Of a stretch of 63,636 nt of DNA, positions 46,401-51,298 are shown in pieces. The notes below the pieces were generated by a model. It was not told where the DNA came from and ran no database searches. It worked only from the letters and a program-made list of their open reading frames with translations. The DNA comes from an uncultured Clostridia bacterium. Lineage in GTDB: Bacteria > Bacillota > Clostridia > Christensenellales > CAG-917. The stretch spans positions 1 to 63,636 of the forward strand of contig CANPWB010000008.1 of NCBI GenBank assembly GCA_947581925.1, given 5' to 3'. Positions within the stretch are counted from its first letter, which is position 1, and every line of letters begins with the position of its first letter. A program made the position numbers and the translations under genes.

Positions 46401-49400
46401 ACATCGCAGAAGAGGCAGGAGATGTGTATGCGTTTGTCGGCGCTCACCCGATCGTCGGATATTGGGGTAAGAACCTCACCGATATGAATGCGACCGACTA
46501 CAGGATGCAGTACAACTACAAAGTCACTTTCAAAGGCAATTGGAACTCCGAAAACAACTCTCCCGGCAGTTACGGCTATGACTCTCTGTATGCGAACGGC
46601 GGCGAGACAACATACGGCAGCTGCGGCGTCATCAACATAGCCAATGCGGACATAGTTTGCGGGACTTACGATCAATCGTATCAACAAGGCGAAGCAAATG
46701 GCAGCCATTGGCATGGCGACAACTGGAACAGATATGCGGCATTCACCGGAAACGGACCTACAAATCCGTGGCACAGCATGGAGATTGGCGCAAATGATCT
46801 CGCCTTCGCGGGCAACGTGCTGTTTGGCGGTTATGACGCAACTCATCAGTTCGGCGGACATGACAATACACAACTCGTACAGCATGCGACCGTAGAATAC
46901 AGTCTTTTGAAACGCAACTCCGCATATGACGATACGCTTGACTGGACAGAGGGCGAAAAAGCGCCCGCCGTGCAAGATGTGGGCGTATGGACCGTCGAAG
47001 TTACGGTGAAGGCGCCATACCACAATACTTTCACATACACTTTGACACTCACGGTATCACAACTTGACATAACGGTGTATTTGACAGGCGCGAAAGTTTC
47101 CTTTGAATATGGCGTGTATAGACTGCTCGGTGACGATGTCCTCCCCGTTGATGGCGAAGACTCCTTCAGCGAAACATTGAAGCGTATTATCTTTGATGAG
47201 CAAAAGGTCACATATCTTGACAAGATCGACGGCGCAGAAGGGCTTGGCGATGAGGATGACGCGATCAATTATCTGCGTCATAACAGCGAGATCGTATTGG
47301 ATATCGTCACGAGAGGGACCGATGCGAGCACGGGCGGCTATCTGAAGGTGAATGAATATGAACTCACGATCAGTGCGGGCGTAAATATGAGCATCAGATT
47401 CGGCGAGAAATATTACATTGCCGTCGAAAAGAGAGACCTTGAAGCGACATGGCAGGATCCAAACGATGTACACAAACTGCCCGAAAAGCATGAGGACACA
47501 CATGATAAGTATGTCTACACCTTTGACGGCAAAGACATATCGGTCGTGCCATATGTGAAAGAAGGCGTCATCATGAACGGCGATTTGGTGTTGAAGGATG
47601 CGCACGGCGCAAACGTTTTTGACTTTGTGATATACAGGTTTGAAAACGGCGCATATTCGCAGATATCCGACACCACAGTGCGTAACGTCGGCACATACAA
47701 AGTGATGATACGCGAAAACAACAGCCCGACTTCCGACAGCAACGTCGATATCGGCAACTACAATACGCCTCAGGATTGGGTGTATATCGTCATACAGCCC
47801 GCAGAGTTGACGATCGTCATTGAAAACCAAAGCAGCGAGTATGACGGCAACACGCCTACGCTGGATCAAGAGGCGAACAAGGCATGGCACATCAAACCGT
47901 CTGTAGTCGGCGGTGCATATCCCGATGTCGTTCCCGGCACGGGCGAGGCGCTTTCATCGCTTGGCATCTCGCTCAGCTTTGCAAGCAAAGATCCCGTGGA
48001 TGCGGACAGTTACGGCATCGTAGGTTCTTATTCCACAAGCAACTATACCATCTTGTTTGAGGGGACATTCGGCGATGGTACGCAAGGCGCGTACACCATA
48101 TATCAGCGCAACGTCAAGATCAAGGTGAGCAACTTCAGTTTTACCTATGGCGATGATATCCCGGGCAACCTTGCGAGCGACACGAACAAATATAAAGCCG
48201 TGCATATCGTGGGCGGCGAAGAGCGTACAAGCGATATCGCGGTGTTGCCAAGCGATGACATCAAGCTTGAGTTCTCGATATCCGGTCCCCTGCCCACAGA
48301 GACAGGCTATATCAAAGTGGGCGAGTATAATGTCAAGATGTCCTATGACAACGACAACTACAGCATCACATTCGCGGACGAAGCAGGGAATTTGCAAAAC
48401 ACGGGCGACTATAGTCAAGTCAAAGCCACCATCGAAAAGAGGACGCTTTTTGTCAACATTTATGACAGACCTGTAGAATACGGCACTTTGCGCTCCGAGA
48501 TCGTCGAGAACTACAAGTTTGACGGTTGGGCTTCAAAAGACGGAGAGAAATACGGCGACAAGGCTCCGAATTTCATCACCTTCGAATGTTATGACGCAAT
48601 GACCAAGAGCCCGCTTAGAGCCGATAAAGATTTTGACGCGGTCGGCGTATATATCATCATCGGAAAGGTCGCCAAAGACGACATCGGCGACAACTATGAT
48701 GTGAATTTCAGCGGCGAATGGAAAGGGGAAGGCGAGTATACAGGCGAGGAATATGTCGGCAAAGCAGGCAAATATGAAGTGACGCCGCGCAAGATCAGTA
48801 TTGTGATAGGCAATGTCAGCAGTCAATACGGCGATGCTTTGACGGACGAAGATATCCTCGACACGGTCACGCTGCAAGAAGGAGCCAACAACAAATTGGC
48901 GCCCGACGACAAGATCCAAGATCTGCGTATCAAATTCAAGACGGAGGCCGTCCGCATTGCAGATGGACAAAGACGTACCAACAATGCGAGCAATGCTCCG
49001 TATGAGATCACGATCGAGGATGTGGAAAACAAAAACTATGAGATACTCTCTTACGTCAAAGGTTACTACACCGTGACGCGTCGCGAGATCGTCATCACAT
49101 TGAAGGACACGGCACACCCATACGGCGACGATCATGCTGCGCATGTTGAGGGGTTCGGCTTCGGCAACGGTTGGACGGCGGAACGCTACGGCGATCTGAG
49201 CGGCGACGGCATTGCATATCCCGATGACGCCATCATCGCGCAGGTCAAGCTTGGTACGTCCGCGAACGAGCGTAGTGCAGCCGGAGAGTACGAATTGTAT
49301 ATATCTGTCAATCCTTCCGACACAAACTATGACGTCAAAAATATAAGCACAGTCAAAGGCAAATATACCGTCACAAAACGTAAAGTTATTCTCAAAATAA

Positions 49401-51292
49401 GCACGCAAAGCAGCGAGTACGGCGAAAATCATGTGCTTGCGAAGTCGTTCGAATTTGTTTTGAACGAGACGGGCTCCAACAGACCGGAAAAGGCTGTTGC
49501 ATTTGATACGGACGCTATCAACCAGCTAGAGTTGAGATTTACGGATGATATCTCGGTGCGCACTGCCGCGGGCGATTACCGTATCAACGCAAGCTTTACG
49601 GACAACAACTATGACGTGACCATCTCGGGCGAATATATAGACGGCGATAGGCAGTACGGCAAGTATGTCGTCACAAAGCGCGATATCGTCATCAAATTGC
49701 TCGGTACGCAACAGAGCGAGTATGGCGATCCCGTATTTGCAAACTCCGACGAGACAAAGGGCTGGATCGCGGATCGTCCCGCGGGCAAGGGCGGAAACGC
49801 TTTCGTCAACGGCGACACGTTCGAGCTTGAACTTGCGGTTTTGGACAGCCTCGGCAGAGAGGTGGACAGCACATTCTCGGTCGGCAAGTACGCCGTCATC
49901 GTGAAACAGGTGATATCCAAGGAAGTGTCGGTCAACTATAACATCTCTTATGTAGCGCAAGACGGGCAGGCATTTGAAGACAACGTCAGCGGACATGCGG
50001 ACGAAGCCGCGGCGGTCTACAACATTGTGCCGCGCAAGATCACGGTGAAATTCGGCGGAGAAAGCGAGTATGGCGATCCCATCAAGGTCAATGATATGAG
50101 CTATCGCACCGGCGGCAAAGAAGGTTTCGCTATCGTCAACGGGGACAACCTCGGCTACGCCTTCGAATGGGGCGCACAGGACGATCCCACAAACGGCGGG
50201 TCCAAACTTGCGGATGTCGGTCAGTATGCGCTCAAGCTCAGGACATCGACGGATTCCGACGCCCAAAAAGTGTGCGCAAATTATGAGATCACGCCGGACG
50301 AAAACAGCTTCTACCACGTAGTGCCGCGCAAGATCACTGTGCATGTCGGGGATATCACCAAGACATATGGTGATGAGTTTGAGGATCCGGATAATATAAG
50401 AGAAGCATTGCTTGAAGTTTCTCGTACCACTGCAGGCGCGACAGGGAACGCCATTCTCAACAATGACATTCAATTCTTCAGACTCAGCGTCATCAACGGC
50501 GACAATATCTTGCTTACTGACGGCAGACCCGTTCATGCGGGCGTTTACAACTATAGGCTTACCTATACCGACAACAACAGGAATTATGAGATAATCGTCG
50601 ATTATGGACATTACACAATCGTGCCCAAGCCCATCACCGTGACCATTGACAGCAAGACGAGCAAGTATTCGGAGGATATAGTCGAACTCACTCACGGCGA
50701 GGTCAAAGGATTGATCGGCGACGACGATCTCTACATCACACTCAGCGTACTGTGGCTCGATGAGGAGCAGGGGCTTGAGTGGCACAATGCGGGCGTGTAC
50801 GCTATACAAGGCGTCTATGATAATCCCGACTACGCCGTGACCTTCAAAGGCGACATGGGCGCATATGGAAAGTACACCATCGAGAAGGCGGAAAACAGGT
50901 TCGTCAAGGAATACAACGGCAATGGCACGGTGTACATAGGCGACAACTTCCGTGACGGAGACCTCCCGACCGCTCTTTGGGGCAATGACAGCCTGTATCT
51001 GGAATTCTATTTGGATGCGGAGATGAACCATAAGGCGGACTTCACGGACATCCTTGACGCAACTGCAGGCACGTACTATGTCAAAGTCATCGTCGACGAG
51101 AACATCAACTGGAAAGGAGCGACGACCTCGTTTGCGCTCAACATAGTAGACGGGATGACATTCAGCGACGGCATGGATGTTACGGCATACGTGTGCGTGT
51201 TTGCGTCACAGTTTATTATACTTGCTTGCGCCTTGATATTCATAAGACGCAAGAAAGACAAAAAAATAAAAAAATATAACAAAGGCAGGTAA
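31427..51292 (+). CDS. Giant membrane-anchored surface protein with MBG repeats (6621 aa)
   Basis: Encodes 6621 residues. ATG 31427 follows GGGAGAG by 7 bases; earlier in-frame starts at 31292-31298 fall inside the promoter. A long basic N-region (about 48 residues) precedes a hydrophobic signal core (50-70), with likely cleavage near VTAAGD. Residues about 480-670 form Gly-rich turns typical of a parallel beta-helix (GGAFYQRSKAAVTI, NGNGGALALG). About 985-2865 are diverged Ig-like modules of 110-130 residues. About 2865-6490 hold some 29 modules of the MBG (YGX) type, each starting like ITIHINDQHSVYGED and ending like GTYTIxKR. A terminal membrane segment (about 6588-6606) is followed by RRKKDKKIKKYNKGR; no LPXTG is seen. 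It is probably a very long adhesin or stalk. The partner gene begins 6 bases later. Confidence 0.92.
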   Translation: MRSSETEVNGTQDNTRKQSEIFSTRASAHTHRTAPRTHRSAASTARISKPLVAFAFVLLTVMLSVSFIGMSSPVLVTAAGDVTFNNIVNANIGMHPKWIQDSCDSVEEGGVGDSYTVKHTVWHVDVDDNDPIMEKSPAYTFKGNEKVSDEFADRYNLQRGNEVVFNIEDPDTAAKVWADAVAFAQTLGTPTPLADSILAGTTPESACKGGGTENHRGFRVGTNTDERNMYKGNFFIENDDGALGQYITVRLQTDWVAKAITANVPNGDPTKVNPTTSDYVTLTGAPTSVSSTTFNYILTTKQDSNDGYLTADKIDVFNCTQDAGGYTLSYDIASNSFNYDANSAPVFNDNCAFSYGRINVPTGVYIVLDLNGHTIDRALTGYNKVSTTNGDMFGSVIHINSKARLEICDTSAYENASSSRVQRYEKVTENSADAVAVEGYGSKKIWKLVDAETLIPFNTLNPTNNQYKDYIVVTNHKGTITGGYNSGTADRKGSYGAGLLNVALQPEMQHRGGAVNLSPWADLVMHSGTIYGNKTPSETGGAFYQRSKAAVTIFDGYVIQNVANAGGVSSLGGGSGCPFTMYGGVLGYNTVNGNGGALALGVCSYANFHGGEIVYNHAGGTGGALNLSGNTLGILDSVTITGNTSTGNGGGVYVPIQVAAVDELKRVPNGQGRAFKFRGSLQIYGNKHGEENEENVYLASGTSPSDFDMSGAGGGIKPGAYTGQPVIAIGGPMFANGIVARVGVTLGNASTVSTGITSPNTQNCSIFTADYGKYNSGVNAFNYFFSDKKTYDSSHGNLTSARVVNSVASAGSADNEGKIGNDTTAEQTITWVIKGTGVTSTENEHAYTITAQSNSVTTDTAGGISYTYEGLTCEFGMLKVTSVEAHTDGASGTLVAKWEITSSGSDIYNIVNTFTETNFRFKLGDWDYVDGKSAVADSAGRKGTTATHAAIHATDNTISYAGEYSFLVSTEGKRYVNPSFKIRINQVGVEVDRELYYKGQDVKELKWTKNINWDGSTDDQGSPTIGGKGSPQAQLGDEENQPYFIYSGDYYYPILNADWDRATVLSLYNPYTGNTSSVAKKDFTGYVMKFTYANSTYFGSGKAVEFGEHSGGGVEYQTMHRKPGEIAGIGTYVPGVMHAGMYQVSFISSRSAASADAASQDYKNTGVYFAANNFAFSSKINLYVEPASAEVQLTPDAINGFTYKGSSFTDSEILLFDNTSDTSVVPHTDSTATMAYYLFDALKFKAGIYDVRTDLFYTFDQVKDKDAWNAIRPLGKGETAIPGRPQFDQYTKEDFENKPPTVTFTGDSNTNFEPSANMKFVGEDGNIPQDQMKAFEEEYQKETVADSTGRLVYIIDTSSFNEAKKYKQGEVDPLDRSKGSNPLDARRYVVLIELALEGGYDDYDYIFDQDSNHLVGLKGESQYFWAFEFVVNPAEINPYENTTTAGSNTPVSITKDVYYKNISYGYEYKDGKFTDEDGVTHKRLISDTANLPTVTFNGGASSVALALGGDYDVEFVEFDEVNNPSEKKYNFLDASVGLDKDSSAPEVDGFKFGDYNLAVKITFGGTNQNYVNTTETAGKADDKGTAYEDKDGAFYIYFRIIPVIVTASANISYTYDGGSYDRGRHLAASGDYSEWYESIFFLAQDSITTSQELIENQKQNIDTWESADKSRKLKDLWGGVHGKRPEDTGDNNTYTDKEFYQQRYYISNVNVQYTNNDFIANGIKLGVGMYSFQTNSPNYQVASYHLTTVDYDNENNIETAPKNPGVMWLLTVGNTQSFVSTQQDKTAATNFIVSAASYLDVNINQKDITANDVKVTLNGKDYDGAAEFPYSGHEYRPKVELSYTVQVPTQAAGAHATKSVTINTISIKSDGNVEADSAYDSFITYSNNVQTSTDVLPASVMITAASNSKSTSAFSQNFYNVRSLEFKITPASVKVTIKDGARIFPYDRTEHPVTLEYTNTTDYSKFKDLLPADFGTDDNPKPLPLEQTEINIMYGEVGADNTVPEGAGGIRNFVSTAPTNAGRYRVAVHLNSTNFIYVADDYSENTDQFVRDSGDSSKDILTYNNSATSGKDTDLIINPAVAYIGPGAQVTTPDGHEIVNQFTYNRNIQVPSVLSTNICNVSLAGEKWNANYESSVVPASSSGDYKIQYAKDQDGSPNTDALSSDGFADAGTYWMILDMVSENFIWGGYKKDDPLFTHEELSDKRLAVKYTILPSQVLLKPADSISGATYPDGQGTLHFTYDGVKHEVGVNVSSTTLPPLSTEYKLNKVGFVGVKPSFAETTEEKNYLSIYAGTYSFTVTFTDAAKKNYVWSSLQEAWENYNSAHKNSVIVDEAGTGSNTGNKIVYVDIKNNTVTITYIIDPAEVYIESITSEQFNRQTHDNPQINFKNSADTNSQVPTPPYDISFKVSDAGNQWLHQSDAKTVNAKLGAGDKPLNAGNYDVTVTLTGDDKNNFKLVQQPEYKSSLNSDKEETVTYSGVSADKTTAVALFVIEQLGVYANQVVSSVIFDNKDHFNGNPYGLTSGGLYGGNGPWTIRFSSSSGMIQLDGISYNIYFKGKANDGNWYIVKVKIGGYQADATTRNEDKFYLQKLSGEEDDGTSGKAEVSSFEKISALGLFTNAAEYTYKLYFQDANLFISAIEGATAEKEFTYTITAATIALGTLANKTFNNHEQEPVFDDNSFTAVGDTTFEAGTKIFDILNEYNMVEEGSGYTVSYTLPAPIGNSRFGDTDKPFNAGSYTVTVTLASENFTFSGSETSTMTFTIDPFDISLLNAEQFKVTLPDVIYTGTAMNTVISHVEVKIGEETVTLVSSGATDGQLQLGENGYNISIASCDNNVNVSTDKATAHIVGSNNFAGELTRKFAILPRPVTVTVYGQSGVYGAGQHLSIGATEYTHWRAEQGEIGKGEEKGVVNNDSLGIRITIIQASGWNETSSQLNVGWYSVRVSYTNANYTVTFKGDNNSLSSYGGYEANAEEEPQTASEEISGDEVAAYDIVNSYYVYKRVISLYVSAQSVTYNGQAPVIQQGNPTYWNVVSVVNGEGSALVSGDEDAFNAAVELYVVAPEDGDDMYDVWKKWGMWSAGSYSDNSGIKARFKEAGADETILQNYEIQEATCAILRIAPAEITVTHNEQSSTYNNDAPTISQTRDSYEITGNTFNSRRWNGNAFDEEPIPNDNAENNLLKFKFTYDDGDSKPTEDYGAGRHLIRGAWDGDPNPNFNVIFNAGVYTINKRDLVITILDQYVIYGEKLLSADDDWWIENNETKYGTLKLNPKYWTVEVKNYNKDYPGGDKIYWVNEEDREDLKIAPVIEAQIGANAGTYAISGSWNSSNDDYNVTFVGSWNATNPEKTNGTGGTYTIHKRAIIVHINDQGGVYGGSSFGTAVDQSMGNDAEHGGWYVVGFDSDKQKDICEGHECGTPTEPVVVASDNLNIVLTLGDVSAPGEYDIVGSCGNDNYAVTWKGNRIKDGVAVGKFGITAREVTVNVSDQTVEYGKGKDGVPADFEQNRYSATANNDSTNRVGFIKADNVVVELSVTVLHSGTGDYNQAGKYAITVRIYEGYTSSSDKGKLIYSSNNGDSVTQSDKYVITVKGNFTDAAINGETGTYEITKKDLIITVADKSSIYGESLEKLTFTTNGAMEDEKTEIEKKIALAIADPNYNEWDKDSRYLCAGSYNITATLDDETINNNYNIVFRTQNGADYKTDDGEKITAMYTVTKRMLAINVTYLNSVYGEELQRFTATLSPVGAITGEPILAGDSTASGDRPLGIKFEIVGENSPANLSTTGHLKVGIYPIIGSWESETYSNYDVQFTGVWSNDNTNTWLKQATGNASVYMNSAGAHATLDRKAGVYTVSKRPINVTLGTTTEGEHMPQSEYGDDIVDFAGDINQGKSWGVRYEESTTGRGRVSAEGGKIDDIVFEMTTTAYRGASATTYPITVKEGSDVGGDNNNYDIEFKQGTYTIKPREMTVKLTAKEPKVEEGSNSCATDVYGTTYDQEAKFEYTFRRANPKDGDTGFYNGEKIALVITPWKDASAQDAKLTETGYYPVGVYSLALSAKNDPNYSFTSMEGSNVRYKVTPRPITIHINDQHSVYGEDVYVCQDEYKDDDTLWGWKVVSKIGIVTGNGTRDELGLEITRADATNINFKEGGYELKATISNRNYKVTWVGGAKAEGVSLFATYAGEGLDNYTRDHGVYMIDKRLIHIRIFNQYSIYGENIDVKSELTSYEVVTPGDGADFYSLMPGESPYITLNIFTTEGETVIWYSKDGSTTFSGTIGRGEYHIGVQTIGNDNYAVEVDAKYLPDVNDKSKEQERKNLVTEFPDDFGETTTLKTIEVKNPVISDQLANSKNATYFVTIRPVTIKINDQSGTYGDYLTLNSSGEGASPAYTVDLGKYLGSYVTTGQPFVGGYKATFDLVTTAIEGSDTSGSSPKGKTMGWSLNAGTYPIFGAAYHVFMNDAPIEDESDDAARLSHNYQFNFEGSYDIDDKYPSGTTFQNRAGVYTVEKRQVSLTAKDSSATYGGTGDKFISIPTPDNDNYQAIVSNSKVNTYGIETRGPILADDVDSLAINIAIQYNNANLSHAKALKVGEYTLKLTFKQNDNYDITAVNGNFEVTVRQASILIAQSAAKATYLATIPTGWSEKDAGMYTLSNALPGDVIAFTMTTKAERGNAVGQYALNGTIGGASADNDNANYSVTFTDGTFEITKKQVFVTINDHSSEYGEMPSVNDSAKWSLREGWNKDGDFTKNDSPDALGINLSTSANAETNVGTYQISGQYDISSDVGKNYDLHFVGSWNASAGMTNGNGGTLTIYKRSIVVVIKPQAITYRDNIAIDNYGWFAWRNGNTATWKEDGTTNNEGGVLGPKDGLDALNVFLTKGEATDTATYGYNTGSGTYFGTYALVGSHTATNYDITFAYERAEKDFNYLNVKENEDGTFDIKPYEITINILTLGRDNDVKYGEYKFGAELTNAQDIIWDYAYSERQFLPAEVTYLSFSLGGKNIAEEAGDVYAFVGAHPIVGYWGKNLTDMNATDYRMQYNYKVTFKGNWNSENNSPGSYGYDSLYANGGETTYGSCGVINIANADIVCGTYDQSYQQGEANGSHWHGDNWNRYAAFTGNGPTNPWHSMEIGANDLAFAGNVLFGGYDATHQFGGHDNTQLVQHATVEYSLLKRNSAYDDTLDWTEGEKAPAVQDVGVWTVEVTVKAPYHNTFTYTLTLTVSQLDITVYLTGAKVSFEYGVYRLLGDDVLPVDGEDSFSETLKRIIFDEQKVTYLDKIDGAEGLGDEDDAINYLRHNSEIVLDIVTRGTDASTGGYLKVNEYELTISAGVNMSIRFGEKYYIAVEKRDLEATWQDPNDVHKLPEKHEDTHDKYVYTFDGKDISVVPYVKEGVIMNGDLVLKDAHGANVFDFVIYRFENGAYSQISDTTVRNVGTYKVMIRENNSPTSDSNVDIGNYNTPQDWVYIVIQPAELTIVIENQSSEYDGNTPTLDQEANKAWHIKPSVVGGAYPDVVPGTGEALSSLGISLSFASKDPVDADSYGIVGSYSTSNYTILFEGTFGDGTQGAYTIYQRNVKIKVSNFSFTYGDDIPGNLASDTNKYKAVHIVGGEERTSDIAVLPSDDIKLEFSISGPLPTETGYIKVGEYNVKMSYDNDNYSITFADEAGNLQNTGDYSQVKATIEKRTLFVNIYDRPVEYGTLRSEIVENYKFDGWASKDGEKYGDKAPNFITFECYDAMTKSPLRADKDFDAVGVYIIIGKVAKDDIGDNYDVNFSGEWKGEGEYTGEEYVGKAGKYEVTPRKISIVIGNVSSQYGDALTDEDILDTVTLQEGANNKLAPDDKIQDLRIKFKTEAVRIADGQRRTNNASNAPYEITIEDVENKNYEILSYVKGYYTVTRREIVITLKDTAHPYGDDHAAHVEGFGFGNGWTAERYGDLSGDGIAYPDDAIIAQVKLGTSANERSAAGEYELYISVNPSDTNYDVKNISTVKGKYTVTKRKVILKISTQSSEYGENHVLAKSFEFVLNETGSNRPEKAVAFDTDAINQLELRFTDDISVRTAAGDYRINASFTDNNYDVTISGEYIDGDRQYGKYVVTKRDIVIKLLGTQQSEYGDPVFANSDETKGWIADRPAGKGGNAFVNGDTFELELAVLDSLGREVDSTFSVGKYAVIVKQVISKEVSVNYNISYVAQDGQAFEDNVSGHADEAAAVYNIVPRKITVKFGGESEYGDPIKVNDMSYRTGGKEGFAIVNGDNLGYAFEWGAQDDPTNGGSKLADVGQYALKLRTSTDSDAQKVCANYEITPDENSFYHVVPRKITVHVGDITKTYGDEFEDPDNIREALLEVSRTTAGATGNAILNNDIQFFRLSVINGDNILLTDGRPVHAGVYNYRLTYTDNNRNYEIIVDYGHYTIVPKPITVTIDSKTSKYSEDIVELTHGEVKGLIGDDDLYITLSVLWLDEEQGLEWHNAGVYAIQGVYDNPDYAVTFKGDMGAYGKYTIEKAENRFVKEYNGNGTVYIGDNFRDGDLPTALWGNDSLYLEFYLDAEMNHKADFTDILDATAGTYYVKVIVDENINWKGATTSFALNIVDGMTFSDGMDVTAYVCVFASQFIILACALIFIRRKKDKKIKKYNKGR

Positions 51293-51298
51293 CCCATT

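Noticed and set aside
49526..51031. 501-codon antisense ORF under the giant gene
   Set aside because: It is a mirror of the repeat-coding strand. Long antisense frames are expected there from biased codon use, and its sequence has no recognisable protein features.
51187..51292. Sortase (LPXTG) anchor at the end of the giant protein
   Set aside because: There is a membrane helix and basic tail, but no LPXTG-like motif before it.
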